From Hyaloscypha bicolor E (Eukaryota > Ascomycota > Leotiomycetes > Helotiales > Hyaloscyphaceae), in contig NW_020194691.1 of assembly GCF_002865645.1 (NCBI RefSeq), positions 186,001 through 250,000 on the forward strand: 64,000 nt of DNA, read 5' to 3'. The translations under genes were made by a program, and so were the position numbers. Position 1 is the stretch's first letter, and each line of letters begins with the position of its first letter. The notes beneath the pieces are model-generated. The model was not told the origin of the DNA and searched no databases. It saw only the letters and a program-made list of their open reading frames with translations. Below are positions 35,367-46,511 of this stretch, piece by piece.

Positions 35367-37127
35367 TTAAAAAGTCTGCTTCTTGCCTTTGAAGTCTCCG
35401 AAACCTCCACGGTTGGTCGAAGCTCCACGGCCACCTCTCGATCCGCCACGTCCTCTGTCATTGAAACCGCCGCGTCCGCCACCTCGTCCACCTATAGATC
35501 AATTAGTACCGGTTATTTCTGAGGCAAGAGACATGAGAGGGCCCAGGAGATGAGCGATCAAAACCGGAAAAGAAATGAGTAGTAAGGCTTACCTCCACGA
35601 CCACCACGTCCTCTGTCTCCGCCAAATCCTCGTCCGCCACCTCGGCCGCCCCCTCGAGAAAATCCTCCCTCGGATCGTTCAGGGCGTGGAGTCGCGAAAT
35701 CAAGTCGGACTGGTCGGCCAGCAATTTCTGCGCCCATCATTTGTTCATATGCCTTCTCGGCATCTTGGACGGAACTGAAGGTAACATAGCCAAAGCCCTT
35801 AGGGTTTCCAGAATCCCTATCAAATAATTAGTAACATGTGTATGTGTTTAGGGCAAATAAACTCACATGTCAGTTGGAAGTCTAACATTGACAACTGTAC
35901 CGTGCTCGCCGAAAGCCTCTCCAACAACATCTTCGGTAGCGTCGAATGAGAGGTTACCACAGAAGAGAGTGTCGGAAGGAGGGTTCTTGGAATCGCCGAA
36001 CTGCTGAGCTCTGTTCTGTGCGCGGTCCTTTGGTGCGGCCTTGTCACGGGGAGTGGAGAAGTCGACATTTGCTTCACGACCATCAATTAGTGAGCCCTTT
36101 TTAGCTTCGAGAGCAGCAGCAGCAGATGCTGAACTGGCGAACTCAACATATCCGAAACCCTTGGAGCGACCGGACTCTCTGTCAGTCAAGACATTGGCGC
36201 GTGTGATCTCACCGAACTCCTCGAACTCGCGGTACAGCCACTCATCATCGATGTTCCAGCTCAAGTTGCCAACGAACAGGTTCTTGGATCCATTGTCTTC
36301 GACGGCGGTCTCGGTCTTGGTCTTCTTTGTGGATTCAACTGGCTCCTCTTCGGCCTTGCGCTTCTTGCTTGGTGCCTCGGTCTCACTCTCGCTATCGCTG
36401 GAATCGGATGCATCATCGTCGTCGTCGCTGGAAACAGACGAAGCAGAATCATCACTGTCTTCCTCCTCCTCGGATTCCTCCTGCGATGTTAGTTATTGAA
36501 TGATATTTTCTCCACAGAAGAACTTACAGCCTTGACAGCCGGCTTTGCAGCGCCATTTGTAGCAGCCTTTGGTGCCGCAATCTTCTTCTCAACAGGCTTT
36601 GCAACGACGGGTTTCGTCTCCTCAGAGTCGGAAGCAGAGTCGTCACTGTCGCTATCGTCATTCTCGCTGTCGGAAGCGGCTTCGGGCTTTGCAGGTTCAG
36701 CTTCAGAATCGGAATCGGACTCCTCGGAATCATCGTCGGATGAATCAGAGGAGGAAGAGGATTCAGAAGAGGTATCTACCTCTTTCTTCGCAGCACCGTT
36801 CGTCTTGCCATTGAGCTTGCCGTTGGCCTTGCCGTTTGTGACTGGGGCAGCCTTGACAGGGACCTCAACTTCAGAGTCGCTGGCCGAGTCTTCGGACGCA
36901 GAAGAGACCGAGTCGGACTCGTCGTCAGAGGAGGGAGTGGCAGCCTTAACGACTGGTTTCTTCTCCTTCTTGCCGTTCACCTTGGATGCAACATTCTTGG
37001 CGATTTGCTTGGACTTGGCGATGGGAGTCTGAGAGGGTTTAGTGACAGACGCGTTTTTGACAGCTGAGAGAGATTTGACCTCCGACTTGGACTTGCTGCC
37101 AGTCTTGGGTTCCTTGGTCTTTGCCAT
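35367..37127 (-). CDS. gar2: Nucleolin-like protein (Gar2/Nsr1 type)
   Basis: Four exons (37127-36528, 36480-35867, 35816-35593, 35491-35367) give 520 residues with every join in frame. Residues 1-70 are lysine-rich. About 70-260 are alternating acidic/serine blocks suited to CK2 phosphorylation. RRM1 begins NLFVGNLSW with RNP1 KGFGYVEF, and RRM2 begins TLFCGNLSF with RNP1 KGFGYVTF. The C-terminus is an RGG domain (GGGRGGGRGF..., GGRGASTNRGG). This is the architecture of fission yeast Gar2 and budding yeast Nsr1, nucleolar proteins for 18S rRNA maturation and 40S production. It starts 388 bases from the divergent complex I subunit gene. Confidence 0.92.
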
Positions 37128-37515
37128 TGCGTCGGCTGTATGGATGTTCGTAAGAAAACGGATACAAGAAGATGGGGGGATGGGAGATTCGAGAAGATGT
37201 TCGAGATGGATGTTTTTGGGGAGAGGTTGGGAAGAGGAAAAGATCGAGGCGGTGGGGAAAAGAAGCTCTTATCAGAACGAATTTTTCTTTGCGCTAGCCT
37301 ATCGTAGTGCGGCGCTAAGCGGTGTAGGCGGTGTAGCCCGCAAATTGTGGCCTGGTAGCATGAGGCGTTAACATTTTCGGAAACGTGACTTGCGATTTGA
37401 AGCATCACCACCTCCTCATTGCGACGACTGCTCGTCAACTGCTTGTTCTCCGTACCAACCCATCAATTGCTCTCTCCGAACCTCTCCTGTCCAGAGAGCA
37501 CAACCTCCCCTCACA
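37128..37515. promoter_or_regulatory. Divergent promoter region of gar2 and complex I subunit gene
   Basis: A 388-bp spacer lies between two start codons facing apart. No consensus element was singled out. Confidence 0.5.
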
Positions 37516-37923
37516 ATGCCTACCCCTGAGTCCGAGGCGTTCCTTGCGAAAAAGCCAAAGGTTCCTCCGACCTTCGACGGAGTTGACTACGACGATACAC
37601 CTCGATTGAAACAAGCACAAGACGCGATTATACGAGAGCAATGGGTCAAGAGCATGATGGCGAGATTAGTCAGAGAGGAACTAGGGAAGTGCTATTACCG
37701 AGAAGGGGTGAACCATTTGGAGAAGTGCGGAGCCCTAAGAGGTAAGCTTTGGATGTGATTGAGGACTGATGGGGCGGCCGAAGTGGTTCTGCATGCTGGG
37801 GAAGGTCTACGGCACAATTTGCTAACGTGGTGTGCTTCTACAGAGCGTTACTTTGAGCTATTGAAGGAGTCGAAGGTCAAGGGATATCTGTTTCAGCAAC
37901 AAAACTACGTGCCGAAGGAATAG
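37516..37923 (+). CDS. NADH:ubiquinone oxidoreductase subunit, NDUFB10/PDSW-like
   Basis: Exons 37516-37741 and 37844-37923 give 101 residues. The intron has GTAAGC, a GCTAACG branch point and CTACAG. The sequence starts MPTPESEAFLAKKP, with FDGVDYDDTPRLKQAQDAII, REELGKCYYREGVNHLEKCG and GYLFQQQNYVP. It agrees with the fungal 12-kDa complex I subunit, a homologue of NDUFB10, including the paired cysteines (C..YREGVNHLEKC) that form a disulfide in the intermembrane space. No targeting presequence is seen, as expected for this accessory subunit. Confidence 0.85.
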
Positions 37924-38477
37924 GTGGACGATGTCTGGCAGTAGACTACAGTCCGTGGCCAGAGTTGTAACTTAGATGATCATCTTTGAAAGCCGAAGAT
38001 GTGGACTGGAGCTTGGGGATCACTGCTCGAGCTGGATGTTGGCATCCTCCTCTGCCCACTCATGAATCGTACGATTGGAGCTCAGCAGTACTTCAATTCT
38101 GTACAATTGTAAATAGGATATATTGTGCAAACATCGATTGTCCATCCATCAATTGTGATCATCTCGTTCCTTGACCTGAAAGACCGCAGAAGCTTCACAG
38201 AGGCGCAGCAGCCGGAGTTCCTGACTAATTTCATCTTTCACGTTGCTCAATTGAAAGCCGGCATTAATCTTAGGGCCTGAATTGTACCTACGAGACATTT
38301 CACAAAATCCCTTTCTCTTTTTGCAAAAATTAATCATGGTCAGACTCCTGCCTCTCAGCATGAGTGCAGCTTGATATTGCAGACGCAAATTGTCCTTCTC
38401 GCCAACCGTACAACTTCCAAAAAATATCCCCAGAACTAAACCATCAAACACCATCCAGGTCCAACCTCACCAGCACC
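37924..38477. other. Intergenic spacer
   Basis: About 550 bases containing a 3' flank and the mL54 promoter. Nothing distinctive is seen. Confidence 0.5.
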
Positions 38478-39178
38478 ATGATCTGCACGCGCTGCCTGCG
38501 ACGGGCGGCCTCCCGCATTCCTCAATCTTCCATCCCCCGCCTCTTCTCGACTTCCCGACCATTTCTCGAGTCCACGTCCCCAGCAGCAGCGACATCCACC
38601 GGCCTCGCGCAACCCTTCACAAATCCTCTCACACCCTCGCCCTCCTCCACCCCCCTACCAACAAAACCAAAGAGTAGTCTACAATTCCCGATATCTAATT
38701 GCAAAGCAGGCACGAGATTGAAGGGATTGAATTATTTGAAGGGGAGAAATGATCCAGTCGCACTTGAAGATGAGGAGTATCCTGAGTGGTTATGGCGGTG
38801 TCTGGATGTGAAGAAGAAGGGAAGCGATGAGGAGGGTGCTGTGGGGGATTTGTTTTGTATGCCTCTTCTAGTTTCCTCCTCCGTTACCATATTACCTTTG
38901 CTAATTGGGCAATTTGAATAGCCAAGTCCAAGAAGCTCCGCCGAAAAGCAGCAAAGCAACAGAGGAAGCTAGAGGCGCAAATGTTAGCATCGGGTGATAT
39001 GTCGGCGTTGCAACCGAAGATCCCATTGACGCAGCAGAGTATTGACCTTCCGGGGAATGAAGAGGGGACAATTGAGGGTGCGTTGGAAGCGGATAGTAGA
39101 AGGCAAGAATTGAGGGCTGCACTGAGGGAGGAGAGAAGGAAGTCGATTAAAGAGGCAAATTATCTGAAGAGCATGTAA
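38478..39178 (+). CDS. MRPL37: Mitochondrial large ribosomal subunit protein mL54
   Basis: Exons 38478-38856 and 38922-39178 join in frame to 211 residues. The first 40 residues are basic and serine-rich without acids (CLRRAASRIPQSSIPRLFST), a mitochondrial presequence. The core has SNCKAGTRLKGLNYLKGRND and then DEEYPEWLWRCLD, the signature of mL54 (yeast Mrpl37). The C-terminus is lysine/arginine-rich (KLRRKAAKQQRKL; REERRKSIKEANYLKSM), suiting contact with rRNA. It converges on TAF7 with a 319-bp gap. Confidence 0.9.
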
Positions 39179-39497
39179 GAGAGCTTGGCACGAAAGAGGA
39201 CTTGGGAGGGAGGGTGTATAATAGGCGTGGTTTTGGGGATGTAGTGGAGATGGGAGAGGGATGACTGTATATAATATGGATGCATGGAACATGTTGTAGA
39301 ATTTTGGTATCTACATCATAGACTGGCAGCTTGCCAATCGAAGCCATCGAAGCCTCCCTTTATCTGAATATCGTACATAGGGACTTTGTGGTCAATGAGA
39401 ACTTCCCAAATATGGAGGCTCTGAAAATTCAACGCCGGGGATATGCGTTAATGCTGCAAAACAAACGCCTTCCCAACCACACAAAGCCTTCCCATAA
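39179..39497. other. Convergent 3' spacer (mL54 / TAF7)
   Basis: Both flanking genes end here. No terminator-like structure was singled out. Confidence 0.5.
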
Positions 39498-41048
39498 TCA
39501 TTCATTCTCCTCGCCCTCTCCAATCGAGGACTTCTTCAGCTGCAATTCTTGCTTGAGCTTTCTCAAATTATCCTCCAAGCGCCTTCGCAGAAGTTGATTC
39601 GACTGGGCAGTCCACTGAACCTGCACATTGGCAATCTGCTTCTCCAGATCGGCAATGTCTTCCCTCGTGCCTTCAATCTGTGCCAACCTTGCCTTCTCCT
39701 CTTCATCAATCTCCTCTTCTTCGTCTTCGTCGTCATCATCACCATCATCCTCCGGTGATTCATCCCCGCTATCCTCTATGGGAGTACCTGCGGCTCCGTT
39801 CGCCTGGGAAGGTGTTGCTTCTGCAGTCGACATGGGTGTGTCAGGTTCAACATGATCAGCCAGGGCAGCATCCAGATCAAAGATATCCCCCTCAGGCTCC
39901 TCTTCCTGAGTTTCCTCAAGATTATTCCCGTGATGATTGCCGGTAAAGTACTCAGTCTCATCCGCCTCTCCTTCCGCATCTTCATCTTCTGAGTATAGCT
40001 GCTCGCCCATATCATAGTCTCCACCACTGCTACCAGGACTCAATGCTTGACTCGCGCGTCTATCGTCCACGTCCGGATCAATAAACGTAGCGTAGGTCTC
40101 GGAGGCGTCTAAGTCAGCCGCCAGAAGCCTGTTCACCTCATCCTCGACTTCTTCGATTTGTGTCTTGTGGAGGCGATGTCGGAATCGGTTTCGACGAGCA
40201 TATTGCATAGGAGGTGTCAGACCGTGGGGGAATTGGTGTGTCTTTTCATCAACGGCGGCTGGTAATGGGATAGTCTTAGCTTCTTCTTCCTTCTTGATCG
40301 GCGCAAACACCCAAAGCATTTGGCAAATATCCGCACTCTTCAACCAATTTCTCTTGTCCCAACTCTTCATCCCCTCAATGACAGTCGGTAGGTCAACTAG
40401 TGTAGCCGCATAAACGTTCTTTCGAATCGTGATAGCTGCCCGGCGTCCGTCGAGGAAGAACTTCATGTGAATATCTGGTCCACCTTGTGACTTCGCTGTA
40501 CCAATCAGCTTCTTATTGATCATTTCTCTCAAGTAGTCGCAATCGTCTCCTGGAGCCATTCGCAAAACGAACTCCTCCTCGATCGCTGGGTCCTCCTCGC
40601 GGTCGCTAGCTTCTGAATCATATCCCTCTCCCAAAGGTCGAACCGGCGGCTTGCCCTTGAGTTTGGCCTTGAGTACAACGGGAGTAGCAGGTGTCTTCGG
40701 ACCTCCAATGCTGAGCTTGATCTTCTTCGATGGCGGTGCCGAGACCTGGGTGGCTGCAGGTGCTGCAACCTGGATTGTAGACCCCTCTCCCTCGGTATCG
40801 CTTTCTTCCTTGACGCGCTTTCGACTCTCAACGACCTTCGCGCTCGGCTTCGGGGCTCTGCCTGCCTTGGTCTTCTTGCCCTTTACCAGCTCTTCTCCAG
40901 TAGCAGGTGTAGGGGGCACAGATTTATTCGTGATCTTCAGTTTCGGTCGTCCGCCAGGTGTTGCTAAAGGCGTGGCGAGAGCAGGAGTTGCGAGCGAGGT
41001 GGTGGAAGGGACAGCGGTGTTGACATTCAACTTGAGCTTGAACGACAT
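39498..41048 (-). CDS. taf7: Transcription initiation factor TFIID subunit 7
   Basis: A single exon from ATG 41048 gives 516 residues (starting MSFKLKLNV). The frame is open further up to 41222, but the compact MSFKLKL start is the family-like one. The first 160 residues are basic and disordered. The TAFII55 N-terminal domain begins EEEFVLRMAPGDDCDYLREM and includes FLDGRRAAITIRKNVYAATL, VDLPTVIEGMKSWDKRNW and DICQMLWVF. Then comes TPPMQYARRNRFRH, followed by acidic stretches and a C-terminal coiled coil (IEGTREDIADLEKQIANVQV). TAF7 binds TAF1 and controls its activity in TFIID. Confidence 0.93.
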   Translation of the reverse strand: MSFKLKLNVNTAVPSTTSLATPALATPLATPGGRPKLKITNKSVPPTPATGEELVKGKKTKAGRAPKPSAKVVESRKRVKEESDTEGEGSTIQVAAPAATQVSAPPSKKIKLSIGGPKTPATPVVLKAKLKGKPPVRPLGEGYDSEASDREEDPAIEEEFVLRMAPGDDCDYLREMINKKLIGTAKSQGGPDIHMKFFLDGRRAAITIRKNVYAATLVDLPTVIEGMKSWDKRNWLKSADICQMLWVFAPIKKEEEAKTIPLPAAVDEKTHQFPHGLTPPMQYARRNRFRHRLHKTQIEEVEDEVNRLLAADLDASETYATFIDPDVDDRRASQALSPGSSGGDYDMGEQLYSEDEDAEGEADETEYFTGNHHGNNLEETQEEEPEGDIFDLDAALADHVEPDTPMSTAEATPSQANGAAGTPIEDSGDESPEDDGDDDDEDEEEEIDEEEKARLAQIEGTREDIADLEKQIANVQVQWTAQSNQLLRRRLEDNLRKLKQELQLKKSSIGEGEENE

Positions 41049-41415
41049 CTTGATGAAGGCATATGTTCGCGCAAGTACAGTCAGGGCTGTATGCGCGGTC
41101 CTTACGTTCTTGTTGACGTTCGGATCCAGAAGTGGTGCGGCATGGAGTTGAATGCTCTTGGATGTCGAAGTTGTGGGGAAGGCAAGGCTGATGATGATAT
41201 GGAAATTTGATACGGTAGCCACTAAGACAACTAGTGCCGAAATATTCCCATTTCCCTCAAAGGAAAACCTTGCATCACATTCACTTTCTCACACAAATTC
41301 TCAGTGCTTGTCAAACATCTACAGCTCAAGTGGCTTTGACACGCTGGCCATGAAGCTTCCCACATCACCCATCCCTTGACCTTGAGTTGTCCCTCCTGTG
41401 ATAACACAATCCAAA
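41049..41415. promoter_or_regulatory. Divergent promoter between TAF7 and TAF3
   Basis: A 367-bp region separates the two start codons, so both TFIID subunits may be driven from one bidirectional promoter. The TAF7 frame stays open into it to 41222, which may mark an alternative start. Confidence 0.55.
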
Positions 41416-42106
41416 ATGACAACTCCTCAAGCGCTTCACCATTCCCTTCTGCGGCCCTGCATTCTCCAAATTCTGCGGGCCGCAGGCTACCACTCGACGC
41501 GTCCATCTGTGCTTGACACCCTCACAGATCTTGCGGCTAGGTACATTTTCCTTCTTGCGCAAACCACCGCGAGACACGCTTCCGTCAATCACAACGAACC
41601 CGAGCTTTCGCTAGAAATTTCGATCCAAGATATCAGGATGGCTATGCAGGATTGCGGGGCGCTGATTCCGGAGAAAGTGATGGAGGAGCAGGAGTTTTAT
41701 GGGCAAGAAGATACTCGAGGCGTGGATGCGTTCGTAGCATGGGCAATGGGAAAGGTCAACTCCGAAATCAGGCGCGTTGCGTTGGAGGGAAGTGATGGCG
41801 CAAAGGAGGATTATTTGACTGGTTTGTCTCCTCGGCAGATGGAGATCATAGGTCTAACAAGGTCCAGTTCTCAAGAAGAAGCACAGCACGACGGACGCAG
41901 AGACGAGATACATTGGGACCGTACTTGGGAAGCCTGCAGAACCGAGGGTTATCAAGGTCGAGGGCAGCGAGGTCACAAGTCTAAAGGAATGGGCAGAGAG
42001 GCTCAAGAACCCCCTAAACTCAGAATCTACGATGCCATCGTCACGGCGACAGTCTTCAGCTTTGAGTTCTTTGGGGGACGATACCGTGGAAGAAATGGAA
42101 TTCTAG
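41416..42106 (+). CDS. taf3: TFIID subunit 3 histone-fold protein
   Basis: Exons 41416-41821 and 41868-42106 give 214 residues. The 46-base intron has GTTTGT, a TCTAAC branch and CCAG. It is short and stop-free in the first frame, so the unspliced message would still read through to 42174 with a different, unrelated-looking tail. The spliced tail (LKKKHSTTDAETRYIGTVLG, KPAEPRVIKVEG) fits the known fungal TAF3 continuation better. Residues about 5-75 form the bromodomain-associated histone fold (LLRPCILQILRAAGYHSTRP; DTLTDLAARYIFLLAQTTAR). It pairs with TAF10 in TFIID. No PHD finger is present, as in other fungal members. Confidence 0.82.
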
Positions 42107-42212
42107 GTATTGGGTGGGATGATTTGATGCATTGCGACGGCGTTAAGGCTTGGTATGTACTATACAAGATTTGACAATACCCAAAAAGATGCTTTTATGG
42201 ACCCCAAATATC

Positions 42213-42656
42213 TCAGACAGAGTTCATCCCTTCATTCTCCACCCTGTTTCCCGCTCCTCCATCTACGTTTGCTCCTTCGTTTCTCGCAGCTTTTATCTCC
42301 TCCCTAGCACCCTTTTGCTCTGCCTTCTGTCTATCCAGATCACTTGTCATACTCTCCTGCTCTCCCCATCCCGCATTCTTCTTGTTGAACTGGGCATCCA
42401 TGACTTCTCCTTCACCAGAAGCGCGCATTTGCTCTCCGTCGAGATCTTCGTTCTGTGGTCCGATTTTTGATCCTGGCATTGTTGCATTGCTGTCGTCTCC
42501 GAGGTCCCGAGGGTGTTGACCATGGCCAGCTACTGTGGCGGAGCCTACTGACATTCCAGGAGTCGCTTCGGAGGAGGGATTGACATCGTCGGGGCCGAAG
42601 GTTGTTCCAGCACCTCGTGCTTCGTTGAGACTGGACTGGTTTTGGGAGGCAGACAT
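42213..42656 (-). CDS. Conserved small acidic fungal protein
   Basis: A single exon of 147 residues, hydrophilic and disordered. Segments such as MPGSKIGPQNEDLDGEQMRA, FNKKNAGWGEQESMTSDLDR and QKGAREEIKAARNEG look familiar from conserved but uncharacterised Pezizomycotina proteins. There is no membrane segment and no cysteine cluster. It lies tail to tail with TAF3 at 107 bases. Confidence 0.75.
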   Translation of the reverse strand: MSASQNQSSLNEARGAGTTFGPDDVNPSSEATPGMSVGSATVAGHGQHPRDLGDDSNATMPGSKIGPQNEDLDGEQMRASGEGEVMDAQFNKKNAGWGEQESMTSDLDRQKAEQKGAREEIKAARNEGANVDGGAGNRVENEGMNSV

Positions 42657-43114
42657 GGTTGATGTGAGTATTTTCGTGTGATTTTATGCCAAGGAACTCT
42701 GAAACTTCGGAAGCACGTGAACTTGTAGTATTCAAAAAAGATTTGCGAGCAACAAAATCATGACCATTATGTTTTCATGTGTTAGTAGATCCCCGCCAGG
42801 GGGGGTGACGTCGATGGTTTCTCACTATTCTCACCCGCACCTCGCTAATTTCGACCTTCACAGCCTTGCAGAAGACAACAACTGCCAAAACCCCTCAGTT
42901 TCATCCACTACGTCTCCATCCACAAATCTCAATGCGGCTTACTTGATTGTCACTTTCGGAATACATTCAAGCAGTTCATAAAGGCTTCAATAAATTTCTG
43001 TCTTATCCAACTTAAACCGGCCCTGGAGCAGCACCAGAGCTCTCAAAATTACCCCTCCAGGCCCGCCATCGAGGCTACACTTGAGCTGCTCTTGGTCTGC
43101 CAGCTCAGGTCAAC
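42657..43114. other. Divergent spacer upstream of palC
   Basis: 458 bases between divergent starts. A G-run GGGGGG and TGACGTC-like word (GGGGGGGTGACGTCGA) lies at about 42799-42814; TGACGTCA-type sites bind bZIP/CREB factors, though this is a partial match only. Confidence 0.35.
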
Positions 43115-44597
43115 ATGCCTTTCCCATTTACACTTCCGACGACATCCTCATTTTCATTCTCCACTTACTTCGGAAGCGACTCGCATCCCTCTCTTCCCCT
43201 TTCAGCCAGCACCTACCGTGGTGTCCTTAGAGATGCTCTCAAGAAGCACAAACGGCTCCCTCCATCTGAGCAATCACCACATCTAGCATCCATTCTCCTA
43301 TCTCTAAACAACTACGTCCCATATCTTCTCGCAGTAGACTCTGGATTAGGAAGTCAGCCCATAGCAGGAGAAGAGCTCGACGTCGTCCTCAAGTCAACAC
43401 CAACAGTCGAATGGCGGCCCACACTGTCAGACTCCACTCTCCCCGGACGGGAAAAAGGGCGTCTGAAGATCCAGTCCCTGGAATTTGAGATATACTTCGT
43501 CCTATCAACTCTAGCATACACCTATACCCTACTCTCTCGGTCTTCACTGCAACCCCTCTACTCATCAGCCGCTTCATCCCCGTCAACGGAAGCCCGAACT
43601 CTCGCCATCCAAACAGCAACAAAGCATCTGCTCTCAGCAGCCTCAATCCACGCCTACCTCTCTCACCGCTCTGATTCCGTAGCTTCATCACCACCTTGCA
43701 TCGACATCACAAAATCCACCTTTTCCGCGCTCTCCTCGCTCGCACTTGCAGAAGCCACACTTCTCGCTGTATCAAAAGACGACCCTTACCCGGCAGCCGT
43801 TGCACAGGATCGCAACAAGAATGACAAAGAATGGATGATCAAAGCGCCCGAAATCCCCAAGGTGCGAGCGCATTTATTTGCGAGGTTGTGTTTAGCGGCT
43901 GCGGAGCACGCTGCTAATGCGTTGGCGCTGCTGGGTGCTAGTGCTGGGAAGGGCGTGGGGAAAATGGATAGTGGTTTGGTGGGCTATGTGGACGATTTGA
44001 GAAGGACAGGGAGGGGGAAAGCGTGTCGCTTCTTTGGGATTGATGCCGAGTTGGGTGGGAAGAATGGGGAGGGGATTGCGTGGTTGCATGCTGGAATGCA
44101 TGAGTTGGGCTTTAAGAGCGGAGAGGGAGAGGCGAAGAAGGGGTTGAGCTTTGGGAGGCTGAAGAAGGGGTGGGAGGAGAAGAGGGAGGACAGGAGGGTT
44201 GAGAAGAGTTCTCATTGGGGCGCTGATGCGGGGAGGGCAGAAGAGCAGAGGGTGCTGGAGATGTTGGAGAAGAAGTGGGTGAAGATGAATGATACTGTAA
44301 GCCATTCTCCCTTGGAACCTGAGTCTTGTATTAACTTTGCTGCAGATCAACACGCAGGCTATCCCTCCCATTGGACCTTTGGTGGCAACCATGCCTTCTG
44401 GACGCGAAATTCACGCTTTGAAACCACTCATTCTACCAGTTCTCGATGCCTCGATCTTGGAGAGTATGCGAGCACCCCCGGATCGGTCAGATGATTACGG
44501 AGACGGCAGCTCAGGCGAAGAAGATGAGAGGCAGGAGCCAGTCGGTGCATTCCCAGGGACGAAGGAAGATTATTCGAGTAGTAGTACCTATTATTGA
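43115..44597 (+). CDS. palC: pH-response regulator protein PalC (BRO1 domain)
   Basis: Exons 43115-44296 and 44346-44597 join in phase 0 to 477 residues. The N-terminus ([20 protein letters not shown]), [20 protein letters not shown] and [20 protein letters not shown] match the BRO1-like domain of fungal PalC. The body includes [20 protein letters not shown] and [20 protein letters not shown]. The C-terminal exon contains [20 protein letters not shown]. PalC connects the plasma-membrane pH sensor PalH to ESCRT-III (Vps32) in the ambient-pH pathway that activates PacC. Confidence 0.9.
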
Positions 44598-44662
44598 CAC
44601 CAAATATGTCTTCTCTTGCTTATTCACTTCCACCTCTACGATCATCTCCGGCCCTCCGCAAA

Positions 44663-46511
44663 TCATCTCTTGAGAACAATAGCACTCGCATTCGCAGCCA
44701 ACTCCCCAATACTAGGGAACCACGGCGTCCCAAAACCCGTCACAGCATCCCGCCCCTTCTTCGCCGGAAAGCCATGCGTGCCACAACCAACAGCACTCCC
44801 ATGAACGACATCCATAAACCCTTTATACCCTACACTATACAACCACGGATTCAGGAACCCCATCGGAGGCTTCCCCTTTGCAATCAAATCATCATTCACC
44901 AAACTAAAGATCGCAGCAGCAGTAGGTGTGCTCGCACTCGTTCCATCCAAGGGGAGAAGCGTGCCGTTCCAAATCGTAGAGTAGTGATACCCCTGTGCCG
45001 CGAGATCCGGATACGCCCTTCCCGAAGGATTATAAAGTCCCAAAATTTGTTTCCCAACGCCTTTACATAGGGAGAATCCACAGCATCCTGATACGCCGGC
45101 CGTGCAAAGTACCGACTAAACCACCGCCAGAAGCAAACTTGTTCTTCCCATCCGTGGCCACAATTTCCGGTATGAATTTTGTTGCTCCCACACTCGTGAT
45201 ATACGGGCAAGAAGTGGGAAACCGGGCCAAGAAGGTCGAGGCATGGTATTCGTCGTTGGCGAGGCAGTCACCTGGTGGCCCAACGCCGAAGTCCCCTGAT
45301 CCCGAAAAGAGGGAGACTCCTCTGGCGCCGAGCTGCGCAAAGCTAGAGCAGACGCTGAGGGCGTAGGAGAGGGGGACGGTTTGCTCGTCGTCTGCGTAAC
45401 TCGTGCTTATAACATGGGGCAAGCTCGCCTGATTCAGAACGTAATTCAACCAGTCGAGATACGGAACAAATCTGGTGTAAAAGGCTGATGTCCTCCGGTA
45501 CGGTAAGGAATGAGAGGGATCGGGTAGGCCATCGAAATAAGTGTTTCGGAATCAAGGTTCCCTTCCGTGTCCTTCCCTGCTGCTAGCTCAGCAGCGGTGT
45601 CCTGCGTCTGCTCATCTTTTCGGCCGGCTATGATCTCCACTTTGAATGTATCTACGCCGGAAACTGCATCTGGTCGATATTTCTGCAGGAAGATCTTGGT
45701 GTCTGATCTGTTGTTAGACTCGCCAAGGAAATCGTTCAATGCGATTTTGTTGGTGTTTGTGGATTGCACGGTATACTTCACTGTTCCGTATAAGGCGCGG
45801 AGGCAGAGGGGTGTCACGAGTGCAGCGTTGCAGGCTGTTGCAATGGCCGGGTTTGTGTTCCTAGGGGTCCCATTTGTTGACTGTGGAGGGATCGCGGAGG
45901 AGATGTCGAGAACTTCTTTGAATGTCCAGCCGAGCTTTCCGGGGGAGAAGGAGGTTGTGGGTTGGATTGCGGTGATGTGGTCGTGGAGGTGCTGGGGGAG
46001 TGACCATTTTGGTGTACCCGCCTTCGGAGTACTGGAAGACGGAGTATTCTGTGGAGAGCAGATTCTCGATGGCGTTTATGGGGGGTGAGAGCTTGATCCA
46101 ATCTTTGGCGGGGCTATACTCGCAGTTTGAGGTTTTGATGCCATTGTCTTCGACCCACGAGTGTACCAAGTCTAATGCTTCATCCATAGGTTTGACGAGG
46201 GCGTTCACCTCGTGTGTGCTGAGATGCTGGCCATATTGCTCGTGTGACGGGTTGGAGACTGAGAATCTTAGTTGCGTTGCAATGCTTTGTGGTATACATA
46301 CCCTGATATAGGTGCCTCTCGAGTTCGTTGAAATTCCCTTGCTTTAGACCGATTTGGAGATTGAATATATGGTTTGCAGGTGCGGGGCCAACTCAGGACC
46401 ATTTCTAGGGACTAGATGAGATTCCCTCACAGCATACGGAGTGCGGACTCGAAGTGGGGATGCAGCAGCTAGGAGAGTCAAGAGAGCTGTGAGCCCAATT
46501 GAGGTCAACAT
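44663..46511 (-). pseudogene. Sedolisin (S53 tripeptidyl-peptidase) with about five frameshifts
   Basis: Reading leftwards from ATG 46511, a signal peptide (MLTSIGLTALLTLLAAASPL) leads into a pro-kumamolisin domain (HIFNLQIGLKQGNFNELERH; HEVNALVKPMDEALDLVHSW) after one intron near 46300. The catalytic domain follows: YVLNQASLPHVISTSYADDE, GVSLFSGSGDFGVG, and SGTSxSTP-type DGTSASTP with the active-site serine. Single-base frame changes with no splice signals occur near 46390, 46020, 45470, 45120 and 45045. Blocks on both sides of each change belong to one protein. Stop codons inside the blocks are few, so the decay is young, unless the assembly is poor here; intact neighbours argue against that. 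Confidence 0.8.

Noticed and set aside
36496..37032. Plus-strand serine/phenylalanine-rich open frame
   Set aside because: It is antisense to the acidic-serine repeats of the nucleolin-like protein; biased codons keep the other strand open.
41049..41222. Longer TAF7 start at 41222
   Set aside because: The extra 58 residues are poorly ordered and consume half of the divergent promoter; MSFKLKLNV at 41048 resembles the normal family start.
42799..42814. CRE-like TGACGTC site upstream of palC
   Set aside because: Only a single seven-base match next to a G-run; too weak to call as a binding site.
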